A stretch of 64,000 nucleotides of DNA from JANYLB01 sp963837715 (GTDB taxonomy: Bacteria; Actinomycetota; Acidimicrobiia; IMCC26256; JANYLB01). The notes beneath the pieces are model-generated. The model was not told the DNA's origin. It saw only the letters and a list, made by a program, of their open reading frames with translations, and did no database searches. The stretch spans positions 372,001 through 436,000 of the forward strand of contig CAWIOF010000004.1 in the NCBI GenBank assembly GCA_963837715.1, given 5' to 3'. Below, in pieces: positions 1 to 8,451 of this stretch. Numbering within the stretch: position 1 is the first letter of the stretch; each line of letters starts with the position of its first letter. The position numbers and the translations under genes are program-made.

Positions 1-102
1 GTTCGCGGCGCTTCGCTCCGGTCGCACCACGGTCGAGCTCCTCGACCTCGACCCCAGCCCGGTCGCTGTCGCTCCCACCCCACCGAGCCCGAAGGAGGCG
101 CA
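1..102. other. Upstream edge, no gene seen
   Basis: No convincing reading frame is visible in the first 102 bases. The last part carries a strong ribosome binding site (AAGGAGG, ending about 5 nt before the ATG at 103) for the universal stress protein gene. The promoter probably lies here or to the left of the window. Confidence 0.5.
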
Positions 103-537
103 ATGAAGGTCCTCGTGGCCACTGACGGATCCGATCTCTCGATCGACGCGGCGCACCGCGCGTTCGAGCTGCTCGGCGCGCTCAGCGACGTGACCGTGCT
201 CGCGGTGCTCACCGAGGTACCGGGCGACGACGCAGGAGGGTTCGAGAGCTCCGCCCAGTCGCCGCTCGAGGAGCGCCAACAGTGGGAGAACGAGACCACC
301 GCAGCCCAGGAGGTCATCCGGGCGACAGTCGCCGCCGTCCAGGGCGCCACGGTTGCGACCCGGGTCGAAGTCGGCGATGCCGGTCCGATGATCGTGTGGG
401 TCGCGGAGCAGATCGATGCCGACGTCGTGGTGGTGGGCTCGCACGGTCGTGGCGCCCTCAAGCGCATGGTCAGTGGATCCGTGAGCGAACACGTGGTGCA
501 CCACTCGCCGTGCCCTGTACTCGTCGTGAGGAAATAG
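103..537 (+). CDS. Universal stress protein (UspA family)
   Basis: Single-domain UspA protein of 144 residues, the usual length. It begins with the typical strand and acidic residue (KVLVATDGSD) and ends with the ATP-binding signature G-2x-G-9x-G-S near residues 112-128 (GSHGRG, then SGSVSEHV) and a closing CPVLVV strand. Such proteins bind ATP and act in the cytoplasm in stress adaptation; the specific stress cannot be read here. The ATG start is fixed by an AAGGAGG ribosome binding site. The gene stands alone, with an ~86-bp intergenic repeat between it and the convergent dehydrogenase gene. Confidence 0.93.
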   Translation: MKVLVATDGSDLSIDAAHRAFELLGALSDVTVLAVLTEVPGDDAGGFESSAQSPLEERQQWENETTAAQEVIRATVAAVQGATVATRVEVGDAGPMIVWVAEQIDADVVVVGSHGRGALKRMVSGSVSEHVVHHSPCPVLVVRK

Positions 538-540
538 AGG

Positions 541-626
541 AGATGCAGGCGGAGGCGCCGGACGCGCACCCTCAGTGCGCGGACAGGTGAGCGATCGAGG
601 CGCCGCAGCCGGAATCGACCATCAAG
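541..626 (+). repeat. Variable-stem intergenic element, copy 1
   Basis: First of four copies of an ~86-bp element. The flanks are the least conserved copy: GCGGA before the left arm and GGAATCGACCATCAAG at the 3' end. The left arm GGCGCC (554-559) pairs with GGCGCC (599-604). An inner hairpin GCGCAC/GTGCGC is also possible. It fills the gap between convergent genes, and its terminal ATCAAG supplies the stop codon (TGA, minus strand, 622-624) of the dehydrogenase. Strand is arbitrary. Confidence 0.7.
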
Positions 627-1578
627 GGCGCAACGAGCTCACCAGGTTCGGTGGGGTCTCGCCGGCCAGCACCGCCCGTGCACCCTCGCTCGCGACCCGC
701 GCCATGCGCGTGCGGGTGGCCAGCGACGCGCTCCCGATGTGGGGGAGCAGCACCGTGCGCGGTGCTGCGAGGAGTCGAGGGTGCACGACGGGCTCGGCCT
801 CGAACACGTCGAGCCCCGCGGCGAAGATCGTGCCGGTCTCGAGTGCCTCGGCGAGCGCGACCTCGTCGACCACCGGGCCTCTCGCGGTGTTCACGAGCAC
901 CGCGTGCGACCGCATCCGTGCGAGCTCCGGCGCCCCGATGAGGTGACGGGTCGCGTCGGACAGCGGTACGTGCACGCTCACGATGTCGGCACGGGTGAGC
1001 AGGTCGTCGAGGTCGGCGACGTAGCCGGGCATCCCGGTGTTGGTTCGCGAGTGGTGGAGCACCTCCATGCCGAACCCGGTGGCGCGACGGGCGACCGCCT
1101 GGCCGATCCGCCCGTACCCAACCAGGCCGAGCACCGCACCGTGTACGTCGCGACCGAGATACTGGTTGATGCCCCAGCCCGCCCATCGCCCGTCACGCAG
1201 GTCGGCTTCCGCGTCGGATGCCAATCGCGACGCGGCGAGGATCAGGAGGAACGCGAGGTCGGCGGTGGTCTCGTCGAGCACCCCGGGGGTGTTGCACACC
1301 GCGATCCCGCGCTCCGACGCCGCGTCGACGTCGACGTTGTCGTAGCCGACGGCCACGTTCGCCACGACGCGCAACCGACCCGCGCCGCCGGCGAGCACCT
1401 CGGCGTCGATCCGGTCGGTGAGGAGACAGACGATCCCGTCGACGGTGGCCGCGGCGGCGACCAGCTCATCGTGCGACAGCGGGGTGTCCCGTGGGCGTTC
1501 GACCAGCTCGTGGCCGGCATCCACGAGCGGATCGAGCCCGCCGTCGGGAAGCCGGCGGGTCACCAGGACGCGGGCCAC
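622..1578 (-). CDS. D-2-hydroxyacid dehydrogenase (NAD-binding)
   Basis: Member of the D-isomer 2-hydroxyacid dehydrogenase family (glyoxylate/hydroxypyruvate reductase type), 318 residues. The NAD-binding Rossmann motif GLVGYGRIG lies near residue 150. The catalytic Arg (VNTARG), Glu (DVFEAEP) and His (LPHIGS) all appear in the expected order. It would reduce a 2-oxoacid to a D-2-hydroxyacid with NAD(P)H, or the reverse. The GTG start at 1578 follows the upstream cupin stop by 5 nt, so the two genes form a tight operon. A longer open frame exists upstream but runs through the cupin gene. Exact substrate unknown. Confidence 0.88.
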   Translation of the reverse strand: MARVLVTRRLPDGGLDPLVDAGHELVERPRDTPLSHDELVAAAATVDGIVCLLTDRIDAEVLAGGAGRLRVVANVAVGYDNVDVDAASERGIAVCNTPGVLDETTADLAFLLILAASRLASDAEADLRDGRWAGWGINQYLGRDVHGAVLGLVGYGRIGQAVARRATGFGMEVLHHSRTNTGMPGYVADLDDLLTRADIVSVHVPLSDATRHLIGAPELARMRSHAVLVNTARGPVVDEVALAEALETGTIFAAGLDVFEAEPVVHPRLLAAPRTVLLPHIGSASLATRTRMARVASEGARAVLAGETPPNLVSSLRP

Positions 1579-1583
1579 CGGAG

Positions 1584-1967
1584 CTAGTGGTTCGTGTAGT
1601 CGACGGGACCGGCGTCGGGCAGGCCCACCGCGAAGCAGAAGCAGTGGATCGGCGCGTGGTCGCTCACGGGGCGCAGGCTGTGGATCAGGTTCGGTGGGAT
1701 GTGCACGAGGTCGCCCTGGGCGATCTCGCGCTCCTCGCCGTCGATCACCATGAGTCCGCGCCCCGACGTGACGTAATAGAACTCGTGCGTCGGGTGCGAG
1801 TGGGGGTCGACGAGGCCACCCCCGGCGACCTCGAACTCGCTGACGAGCTCGAGGTGACCGCCGGCGGTGATGTCGTGCATCTCGCGTGGGTTCACCAACC
1901 ACCACACGGGGACGGTTCCGTTGTGTTCGACGACCGGCGCGGCGTCTTCGATCGACCGCACGTCCAT
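1584..1967 (-). CDS. Cupin-domain protein
   Basis: Small single-domain cupin, 127 residues. Metal-ligand motif 1 is PHSHPTHEFYYVTSG and the second motif is IPPNLIHSL, so a metal centre is likely. The ATG start has a clear GGGAGGA site about 5 nt upstream. It is cotranscribed with the D-2-hydroxyacid dehydrogenase and may process or sense the same hydroxy- or oxoacid; that link is inference. Divergent from the ureidoglycolate lyase-like gene. Confidence 0.82.
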   Translation of the reverse strand: MDVRSIEDAAPVVEHNGTVPVWWLVNPREMHDITAGGHLELVSEFEVAGGGLVDPHSHPTHEFYYVTSGRGLMVIDGEEREIAQGDLVHIPPNLIHSLRPVSDHAPIHCFCFAVGLPDAGPVDYTNH

Positions 1968-2042
1968 CCGAGGTCCTCCCTACACTGACGCCCCGACAGC
2001 GTGTTGCGGCATCAGCGTCAGCGTACTCAGGAGCAGAGCCCG

Positions 2043-2549
2043 GTGGACAAGCCCCGCGTCATCCCGATCGACGCGCAACCCCTGACCGCCGAGTCGTGGG
2101 CGCCGTTCGGCTGGGTGCCCGTCGCCGACACCGATCCGCGCGACGCGGAGCACGCGCTCGAGTTCGTGTGGGCGGATCCTCACGTGAACGTGATCGCGCA
2201 CACGTTCGACGAGATCGAGCACTCCGACGTCGGTGCCGTGTGCGCGGGGTTCTTCCGCCACGACACCCACACCCAGACCCTGATGGTGCTCAACTGCCCC
2301 GCGATCGTCGTCGTGGCGCCGGACCACGTCGACTTCTCCGATGTCGCGGATCTCGACACCGTGCGGGCGTTCCGGCTCGAGGTGCAGGACGCGCTCGTCC
2401 TCGGGCGCGGAACCTGGCACTGGGGCCCGTTTCCCATCACCGAGCCGGTCGTGCAGCTCTTCAACGTGCAGGGTCGCCGGTACGCGGAAGACAATGCCGG
2501 CGTCTCGCTGGCCGAGCGACAGGACGTGGTGTTCGCAGTACGGTCCTGA
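2043..2549 (+). CDS. Ureidoglycolate lyase-like protein (AllA family)
   Basis: 168 residues, the usual length for AllA, which splits ureidoglycolate to glyoxylate and urea in allantoin breakdown. Resemblance is to the family opening (VIPIDAQPLTAESWAPFG), the Val/Pro-rich core (IVVVAPD) and the W-H-W-G-P-F segment near residue 125. The GTG at 2043 is preferred over an in-frame upstream ATG because AGGAG lies about 8 nt before it. A TACACT hexamer at 1981-1986 is a likely -10. No allantoinase or allantoicase is nearby, so the purine role is uncertain; the divergent dehydrogenase could act on glyoxylate. Confidence 0.72.
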   Translation: MDKPRVIPIDAQPLTAESWAPFGWVPVADTDPRDAEHALEFVWADPHVNVIAHTFDEIEHSDVGAVCAGFFRHDTHTQTLMVLNCPAIVVVAPDHVDFSDVADLDTVRAFRLEVQDALVLGRGTWHWGPFPITEPVVQLFNVQGRRYAEDNAGVSLAERQDVVFAVRS

Positions 2550-2580
2550 CCCGGGATCAGCCGAGGGACGGGGTGCGACG

Positions 2581-3393
2581 GTGCGGGTCGACAGCGGTGG
2601 CGTGGGGATCGAGTACGACGTGCACGGAACCGGCCGGCCGGTCGTGTTGCTCCACGGCTTCCCCGACTCGGCGCGGTTGTGGCGCAACCAGATCCCGGTG
2701 CTCGTCGAGGCCGGCTTCCAGGTGATCGTGCCCGACCAGCGCGGATACGGACGCTCCGATCATCCGTCGGAGGTCGAGGCGTATTCGCTCCCGTTCCTGG
2801 CCGGCGACGTGCTGGCGGTGCTCGACGATGTCGGTGTCGAACGCGCCCACGTAGTGGGTCACGACTGGGGCGCTGCGGTCGCGTGGGGCGTGGCGTCGCT
2901 CGTCCCCGACCGGGTCGACCACCTCGCGGTGTTCTCGGTCGGCAACCCGATGGCGTTCGCCGCGGCCGGCTTCCCGCAACGCGAGAAGTCGTGGTACATG
3001 CTCCTGTTCCAGTTCCACGACATCGCGGAGCGGTGGTTGTCCGACGACGACTGGGCCAACTTCCGGGCCTGGATGGCCCATCCCGACGCCGACGGGGTGA
3101 TCGCCGACCTCGACGCCACCGGATCACTCACCACGGGTCTCCACTGGTACCGGGCCAACGTCGGGCCCGAGTCCTTCGTCGGTCCGCCCCTCGTGCTCCC
3201 GCCCGTCGTGGCACCCACCATGGGGGTGTGGAGCACCGGAGACGAGCATCTCACCGAGGCCCAGATGACGCTCTCGGAGCAGTTCGTGAGCGGCGGCTGG
3301 CGCTACGAGCGCCTCGAGGGTCCCGGACATCACCTGCAGCTGGAAGCTCCCGATGCGGTGAACGCGCTGCTGCTCGATTTCCTCCCCTCCTGA
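2581..3393 (+). CDS. Alpha/beta hydrolase, epoxide-hydrolase-like
   Basis: 270-residue alpha/beta hydrolase. It has the HGFPD oxyanion-hole motif, the nucleophile elbow GHDWG with Asp as nucleophile (typical of epoxide hydrolases and haloalkane dehalogenases), and a catalytic His in EGPGHHLQ near the C-terminus. The lid segment contains a WYRAN motif whose Tyr fits an epoxide-activating residue. GTG start at 2581 with a GAGGG stretch upstream. It lies 31 nt after the AllA-like gene on the same strand. A second, related enzyme is at 28319. Confidence 0.82.
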   Translation: MRVDSGGVGIEYDVHGTGRPVVLLHGFPDSARLWRNQIPVLVEAGFQVIVPDQRGYGRSDHPSEVEAYSLPFLAGDVLAVLDDVGVERAHVVGHDWGAAVAWGVASLVPDRVDHLAVFSVGNPMAFAAAGFPQREKSWYMLLFQFHDIAERWLSDDDWANFRAWMAHPDADGVIADLDATGSLTTGLHWYRANVGPESFVGPPLVLPPVVAPTMGVWSTGDEHLTEAQMTLSEQFVSGGWRYERLEGPGHHLQLEAPDAVNALLLDFLPS

Positions 3394-3413
3394 CCTGTGC
3401 GACGATCACACCC

Positions 3414-4391
3414 GTGATCGACGAACCGGCGCCGCAGCCGTCACCCGAACCGGAGCTCGTTCCGGCCGGAACCGCGGTGTTGGCCTGGACCGAACCCGAA
3501 CCGCCCGCGGGCACGCTCACGGGGTTCACCCGCCGGGTCACCGACCTCGGACTCGGTGCGGCGAGCATGCTCGCCACCGCAACGGTCGAGGCCGTCGAGC
3601 GCTTCGTGCCCGGTGAACCGCCACCCCCGGGCCCGTCGCCGGCTCCGGGGATGCTCCGGCTCGTGCCGGGCGCGCTGATCGGCGCCGGACTCGTCGCGCA
3701 ACGTCGTCTCCTCGACGTCACCGCCGCGGCCGAGCGCAGCGCGGCCCGGATCACCGGCGTGGCGCGGGAGACTCCACTGGTCGGCGACACGCTCCGGTCG
3801 GCCGAGGGCTACCTCGCCGACTGGAACGACCGGGGCGAGGCGGTCCAGGCCCGCAACCGTGCATTGCTCGCGGAGTTCGTGCGTCGTCTCGCACCCGAGC
3901 TCGCGACCGCCGTGGTGACCCAGCTCGACATGGACACGCTCGTAGCGCAGCTGCCGATCGACTCGATCATCGCGGGTGTGAACATGGACGCCTTGCTCGA
4001 ACGGGTCGACGTGCAACGGATCATCGACCGGGTCGACGTCGACGGCATCGTCGCGCGGGTCGACATCGACAGCATCATGGCGCGGGTCGACATGGACAAC
4101 ATCATGAACCGGGTCGACATCGTGCCGATCGCCCAGGAAGTGATCACCGAGGTCGACATCGGATCCATCGTGCGGGCGTCGACGGGCAGCATCGGCGGCG
4201 ACGCCCGCGACAGTGTCCGGGTCGCGTCGATGCGGGTCGACGGCTTCGTCGGAAAGGTCACCGACAAGGTCCTCCTCCGTCGCAAACCTCGCAACACGGC
4301 GGTCGCCGGCTTCGACCCGACGAGATTCCTGGAGGAGGGGGCCGACAACGGTCCATCCGGCGAAGGCGACCCGGGAGGTGGAGGCGAATGA
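3414..4391 (+). CDS. Nonapeptide-repeat protein of unknown function
   Basis: 325 residues, not matched to a named enzyme. A Pro/Glu-rich N-terminus is followed by an Ala-rich helical region, then from about residue 170 to 255 by tandem 9-residue units of the form R-V-D-x-D-x-I-x-x (for example RVDVDGIVA, RVDIDSIMA, RVDMDNIMN), at least eight in a row. The basic and Gly/Glu-rich tail overlaps the next gene by ATGA. This coupling with an RDD membrane protein suggests a shared complex. GTG start at 3414; an upstream ATG in the same long frame would run through the preceding hydrolase. The regular hydrophobic spacing could form a solenoid or a membrane-associated surface; this is inference. Confidence 0.8.
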   Translation: MIDEPAPQPSPEPELVPAGTAVLAWTEPEPPAGTLTGFTRRVTDLGLGAASMLATATVEAVERFVPGEPPPPGPSPAPGMLRLVPGALIGAGLVAQRRLLDVTAAAERSAARITGVARETPLVGDTLRSAEGYLADWNDRGEAVQARNRALLAEFVRRLAPELATAVVTQLDMDTLVAQLPIDSIIAGVNMDALLERVDVQRIIDRVDVDGIVARVDIDSIMARVDMDNIMNRVDIVPIAQEVITEVDIGSIVRASTGSIGGDARDSVRVASMRVDGFVGKVTDKVLLRRKPRNTAVAGFDPTRFLEEGADNGPSGEGDPGGGGE

Positions 4392-4861
4392 CGGCACCCG
4401 CCGTCCGCAACCCCAAGGCTCGCGCGCTGCAGGGGAGCCGTGCGGGAATCGTGAGCCGAGTCATCGCCGACGGCATCGACTTCGCGATCTCGTTCGCCAT
4501 CTACTTCGCGCTCCTGGTCAGCGTCGCGCTCACCGACTACCTGCTCACTCAGGAGAACACCCTCAAGATTCCCGATCCCCCCGTGTTCGTCTCCGTCTTC
4601 GTTCCCTGGCTGATCCTGGTCCTGTACCTCACCGTGGGGTGGTCCGGGACGGGCCGAACTGTCGGCAAGTCGTTGATGGGACTTCGCGTCACGACGCGTT
4701 CCGGGCTCCGCCTCCGGCCTCGCCGAGCGTTCTTCCGTGCGCTGCTCTGCGCAACGTTCCTGTGGGTGATCCTGTGGGTGGCGGTCAGCCGGAAGAACCT
4801 CGGGCTGCACGACATCGTGTTCCGAACCGGCGTGGTCTACGACTGGGACGTCGGCGTCTGA
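4388..4861 (+). CDS. RDD family membrane protein
   Basis: 157 residues with the RDD domain: the Arg/Asp pair in SRVIADGIDF near residue 24-33, three hydrophobic segments (about 35-55, 70-92, 120-140), the GRTVGKSLMGLRV signature and the closing LGLHDIVF. RDD proteins are small integral membrane proteins, some linked to transport. The ATG overlaps the stop of the nonapeptide-repeat gene (ATGA), so translation is coupled. Its last 25 bases overlap the convergent potassium channel gene. Confidence 0.88.
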   Translation: MTAPAVRNPKARALQGSRAGIVSRVIADGIDFAISFAIYFALLVSVALTDYLLTQENTLKIPDPPVFVSVFVPWLILVLYLTVGWSGTGRTVGKSLMGLRVTTRSGLRLRPRRAFFRALLCATFLWVILWVAVSRKNLGLHDIVFRTGVVYDWDVGV

Positions 4862-5667
4862 CCTTCGCCGCCCGGTTCGAGCGGCGCGAGGCGGCTCACG
4901 AGATCACGGAGCTCGCGGATCTCGGCCCGCAGCTCCTTGAGGTCGTCGGCCTCGGCGGTCAGCTTCGCGGGCGTCGCGCTCGCACCCGAGATCGACATGT
5001 CCTCGAGGCGGAACATCGACGCGAGTGTTGCGGCGACGGTTCCGAGCAGAGCGACGCCGGTGAACATGAGGACGGTCGCGGTGACCTGTCCGACGGTCGT
5101 CGTCGGGACGAGGTCGCCATACCCGACGGTCGTCACCGTGACGACGCCCCACCAGAGTGCGTCGGGGAACGTCTCGAACCCGTGTGCGCCGTCTTCGCTC
5201 CTCCACACGATGAACGAGCAGGTCAGAGTGGCCAGCACGACGTAGAGGAACGGCCGGCCGAGGCGATTCACGGTTCGGCGCACGAGGTGGGAGTGGTTCG
5301 CGACCGCAACGATGCGCGCGACCCGGGCCAGGCGGAAGAGCGCAAAGAGTCTCGCGGCCGAGGTCCCGACGAGGATGCTCCACGGGAACGTGAGGATCAC
5401 GATCGCGAGATCGATGATCCCCGAACGGGTCCGGAGGTAGTGCTTGCGCAGACGCAGGTGGACGACCAGGTCGACCAGGAACATCGCCCAGCACGCCATC
5501 TCCAACGCCCAGGCCTTGAAGTCGGTGGGGACCTCACCGATGTCGGCGACGAGCGGGAGGATCGCGGCGATCACGATGAGCGGCTGGGTCCGCCGCTCCC
5601 AGGTGTGGAGCTTCGCCTCGCGCCGGTCCTGGTCGGGGTCGATCGCCGAGGCGTCCGTGCTCGTCAC
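4837..5667 (-). CDS. Voltage-gated-type potassium channel
   Basis: 276-residue ion channel of the six-helix Kv type. An S4-like helix with regularly spaced Arg is seen in FALFRLARVARIV. The pore helix is followed by the selectivity filter TVTTVGYGDLVP, diagnostic for K+. A final pore-lining helix leads to an acidic/basic C-terminal coiled coil (about residues 240-265) that may help tetramer assembly. GTG start at 5667 is chosen because the longer open frame upstream is antisense to the alcohol dehydrogenase. Divergent from that gene. Confidence 0.9.
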   Translation of the reverse strand: MTSTDASAIDPDQDRREAKLHTWERRTQPLIVIAAILPLVADIGEVPTDFKAWALEMACWAMFLVDLVVHLRLRKHYLRTRSGIIDLAIVILTFPWSILVGTSAARLFALFRLARVARIVAVANHSHLVRRTVNRLGRPFLYVVLATLTCSFIVWRSEDGAHGFETFPDALWWGVVTVTTVGYGDLVPTTTVGQVTATVLMFTGVALLGTVAATLASMFRLEDMSISGASATPAKLTAEADDLKELRAEIRELRDLVSRLAPLEPGGEGQTPTSQS

Positions 5668-5733
5668 CGCTGCAGTCTCGCGACGACTCCGGAGCCCACC
5701 GCGGATCCCCGGGGACGGTCGGGACCGGCGCCG

Positions 5734-5739
5734 TACACT
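5734..5739 (+). promoter_or_regulatory. -10 box for leaderless alcohol dehydrogenase
   Basis: TACACT ends 6 nt before the GTG at 5746 and no Shine-Dalgarno sequence is present, so the transcript probably starts at or next to the start codon. Confidence 0.6.
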
Positions 5740-5745
5740 CTCGGC

Positions 5746-6759
5746 GTGCGTGCTGCCGTCACCCGAGCCGTGGGTGAGCCCCTCGTGGTCACCGACGTTC
5801 CCGATCCCGTCGTCGGGCCGGGGGAGGTACTCCTCCGCGTGTCGGCGTGCGGCGTGTGCGGATCCGACCTGCACCTCGCCGACGCGCTCGACGCGCCCGG
5901 CCTGGTGCTCGGACACGAGTTCTCCGGCGAGGTCGTGGAGGTCGGACCGGGCGTCGACCAACCGTTCCGAATCGGCGAGCGGATCGCCGGGTTCCCACTG
6001 GTCGGGTGTGGGCACTGCGAGATGTGCATCACCGGTTCTCCGTCGAAGTGCGCGCAGGCGGAGCAGCTGGGCTTGCAGCGCCAGGGCGCGTTCGCCGAGT
6101 ACGTGACCGTGTCGAGCCGGGGCGCGTTCCGGCTCCCCGACAGCATCGACGATCGGCACGGCGCGCTGGTCGAGCCGCTCGCAGTTGCGCACCATGCGCT
6201 CGACCGCACCCCCATGCAACGGGGCGAGCCGGTGCTCGTCATCGGAGCCGGTCCGGTCGGAGTCGCGGTCGCGCTCTGGGCGCGCCACTTCGGCGCGCGT
6301 GAGGTGGTGGTGAGTGATCCCATCGATCACCGCCGCGCGCTCGCCGAGCAGCTCGGTGCCACGGCGACGATCGACCCGACCACCGAAGACGTCGCGTCGG
6401 CGTTCGAGCGGATCGCGGGGACGCGGCCGGGCGTCGTGGTCGAGTGCGTCGGGGTCCCCGGCATGATCCAGCACGCCACCGACGTCGCCGCGATCGACGG
6501 TCGGGTCACGATCGTGGGTGTGTGCATGGGTGCCGACACGATCATGCCGCTGACACCGCTCACCAAGGAGCTGCTCACCCAGTTCGTCCTCTATTACCGC
6601 ACCCACGACTTCGCGCACACCATCGCGATGCTCGCGGCCGGCCGGATCGACCCGTCGCCGCTCATCACCGACACGTTCGGCCTCGACGCCCTCCCCGACC
6701 GGTTCGAGGCGCTCAAGCACCCGACCGACCAGTGCAAGATCCTCCTCGAGCCGTCTTAG
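5746..6759 (+). CDS. Zinc-dependent alcohol dehydrogenase (MDR family)
   Basis: 337-residue medium-chain dehydrogenase. Catalytic zinc ligands appear as CGVCGSD near residue 37 and GHE (GLVLGHEFSGE) near 60. The structural zinc site is CGHCEMCITGSPSKC, with all four Cys. The Rossmann motif GAGPVGVA sits near residue 172. It oxidises an alcohol, or reduces an aldehyde or ketone, using NAD(P). Leaderless GTG start. The gene ends in an intergenic variable-stem element shared with the convergent acyl-CoA ligase. Substrate unknown. Confidence 0.9.
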   Translation: MRAAVTRAVGEPLVVTDVPDPVVGPGEVLLRVSACGVCGSDLHLADALDAPGLVLGHEFSGEVVEVGPGVDQPFRIGERIAGFPLVGCGHCEMCITGSPSKCAQAEQLGLQRQGAFAEYVTVSSRGAFRLPDSIDDRHGALVEPLAVAHHALDRTPMQRGEPVLVIGAGPVGVAVALWARHFGAREVVVSDPIDHRRALAEQLGATATIDPTTEDVASAFERIAGTRPGVVVECVGVPGMIQHATDVAAIDGRVTIVGVCMGADTIMPLTPLTKELLTQFVLYYRTHDFAHTIAMLAAGRIDPSPLITDTFGLDALPDRFEALKHPTDQCKILLEPS

Positions 6760-6761
6760 CT

Positions 6762-6846
6762 CAGGAGAAGAAGCGGAGCAGGCGGACACGGCACGGGACG
6801 GGAATCGGTGAGCGGTAGAGCCTGCGGAGCGGATTCGACCATCAAG
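6762..6846 (+). repeat. Variable-stem intergenic element, copy 2
   Basis: Constant left flank GGAGAAGAAGCGGA, left arm GCAGGC (6778-6783), variable centre, GGTGAGCGGTAGA, right arm GCCTGC (6820-6825), then GCGGATTCGACCATCAAG. The arms are exact complements and differ from those of copies 1, 3 and 4. It lies between convergent genes and its ATCAAG carries the stop codon of the ligase (6842-6844). Confidence 0.8.
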
Positions 6847-8374
6847 TCGCGTACTCGTCTCGGAGCTTGCGGCGGTAGACCTTGCCGTTGTCCTGGCGGG
6901 GGAGCTCGTCGACGAACTCGATGGACCGGGGGCACTTGAAGCCGGCCAGCCGTGTTCGACAGTGCGAGAGGAGCTCGATCGCCAACTCGGGTGATCCGCT
7001 CGCGCCGTCGGCGACCTCGACGACCGCGAGGACCTCTTCGCCCCACTCGTCGTTCGGGACCCCGATGGTCGCAGCGTCGCGCACCGCGGGATGCTCGAGC
7101 AGCGCCGCGTCGATCTCGGCGGGGTAGATGTTCACCCCGCCCGAGATGATGAGCTCCGCGCTGCGGCCGGAGAGGAACAGGTAGCCGTCGTCGTCGACGT
7201 AGCCGACATCGCCGAGCGTGTAGTACGACCCGCGCTGGGTCCGCGCGGTCTTCTCGGCGTCGTGGAAGTACTCGAACTCGTCGCCCGGCGGGCTCTTCAG
7301 CCAGACCATCCCGATCTCGCCGGCAGGCAAGGGCACCGCATCGTCGTCACCCACGATCACCTGGTCGGCCGGGTACGGGCGACCGACGGTGCCCGGTCGC
7401 TGCAGCCAGGTTCCCGAGTCGACGAGGGTTCCGGCGCCTTCGGTGGCGGCGTAGTACTCGACGATCACCGGCCCGACCCACTCGATCATGTCCCGCTTCA
7501 CCGCAACCGGACACGGCGCCGCACCGTGGACCACGAGCCGCAGCGACGAGAGGTCGTGACGCGAGCGGGTCTCGTCATCGAGCGCGAGCAGACGGTGGAA
7601 CATCGTCGGCACCATGTGGGTGTGCGTCACCCGGTGCTCCTCGATGAGGCGGAGCGCCTCCTCCGGGTCCCAGCCGTCCATGAGCACCACCGTGGCGCCG
7701 TTCGAGAGCGGCGAGATCAGCGAGATGTTCAGTGGAGCGGCGTGGTACAGCGGGCCGGTGCAGAGGTGGGCACTGGAGTCGTCGTAGCCCGCGAGGTTGT
7801 CGACCGTCGGGGGGTTCGGGCGCTTGCGGACGCCTTTGGGTCGTCCCGTCGTCCCCGACGTGTAGAGCATCAGGGTTCCGGGGCTCGGGTCGGGAATCGG
7901 GTCGGCGGATTCCGACGCGAGCACCGCGTCGTAAGGCTCGCCGATGTCGATCGTGGCGCCCACGGTGAGCACCGTCGTGAGCGTGGAGACATGACGGCGA
8001 GCCAGTTCGACGGCCGGTGCGACGTCGGAGTCGACGACGAGGACGCGCGATTCGCTGTCGTCGACGATGTACGACATCTCATCGGCGGTGAGGTGCCAGT
8101 TGATCGGTGTCAGGTGGAAGCCGGCGCGTCGGCACGCGGCCCAGACCTCCACGAATTCGGGCCGGTTGCGCATCACGAGCGCCACGCCGTCGCCCTCGCC
8201 GAGTCCCCGGGCGCGCATCGCCCGCGCGAGCTGGTTCGCATGGCGGTCGAGCTCGGCGAACGTCCGGTCGCCCTCTGGGGAGATGATCGCGGCGCGCGCG
8301 GGTGCCACCGTCGCCCAGTACGCGACAGCGCGACCCTCGGCGGTGGAGCGAGCCTGCAGATCTGGGTCGGCCAC
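6842..8374 (-). CDS. Acyl-CoA synthetase (AMP-forming, ANL superfamily)
   Basis: 510 residues, typical for fatty- or aryl-acyl-CoA ligases. It carries the P-loop YTSGTTGRPKG, the hinge region YYTLGDVGYVDDDGY with the ribose-binding Asp, the LFLSGR segment, and the catalytic Lys near the C-terminus in RQDNGKVYRRKL. It activates a carboxylic acid to acyl-AMP and then to the CoA thioester. GTG start at 8374 is chosen because TACAGT (8381-8386, minus strand) ends exactly 6 nt upstream, a leaderless arrangement. Divergent from the SCO6745-type gene. Acid substrate not deducible. Confidence 0.9.
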   Translation of the reverse strand: MADPDLQARSTAEGRAVAYWATVAPARAAIISPEGDRTFAELDRHANQLARAMRARGLGEGDGVALVMRNRPEFVEVWAACRRAGFHLTPINWHLTADEMSYIVDDSESRVLVVDSDVAPAVELARRHVSTLTTVLTVGATIDIGEPYDAVLASESADPIPDPSPGTLMLYTSGTTGRPKGVRKRPNPPTVDNLAGYDDSSAHLCTGPLYHAAPLNISLISPLSNGATVVLMDGWDPEEALRLIEEHRVTHTHMVPTMFHRLLALDDETRSRHDLSSLRLVVHGAAPCPVAVKRDMIEWVGPVIVEYYAATEGAGTLVDSGTWLQRPGTVGRPYPADQVIVGDDDAVPLPAGEIGMVWLKSPPGDEFEYFHDAEKTARTQRGSYYTLGDVGYVDDDGYLFLSGRSAELIISGGVNIYPAEIDAALLEHPAVRDAATIGVPNDEWGEEVLAVVEVADGASGSPELAIELLSHCRTRLAGFKCPRSIEFVDELPRQDNGKVYRRKLRDEYAT

Positions 8375-8380
8375 GCCGGA

Positions 8381-8386
8381 ACTGTA
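8381..8386 (-). promoter_or_regulatory. -10 box for leaderless acyl-CoA synthetase
   Basis: On the minus strand TACAGT is followed by 6 nt and then the GTG at 8374. No ribosome binding site precedes the start. Confidence 0.55.
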
Positions 8387-8451
8387 GGCCCCGCCACCCG
8401 CATCTACGCTCGCGACGCCCGCAGCGGTTCGGGCCGAGGGGAGATGGCTCC

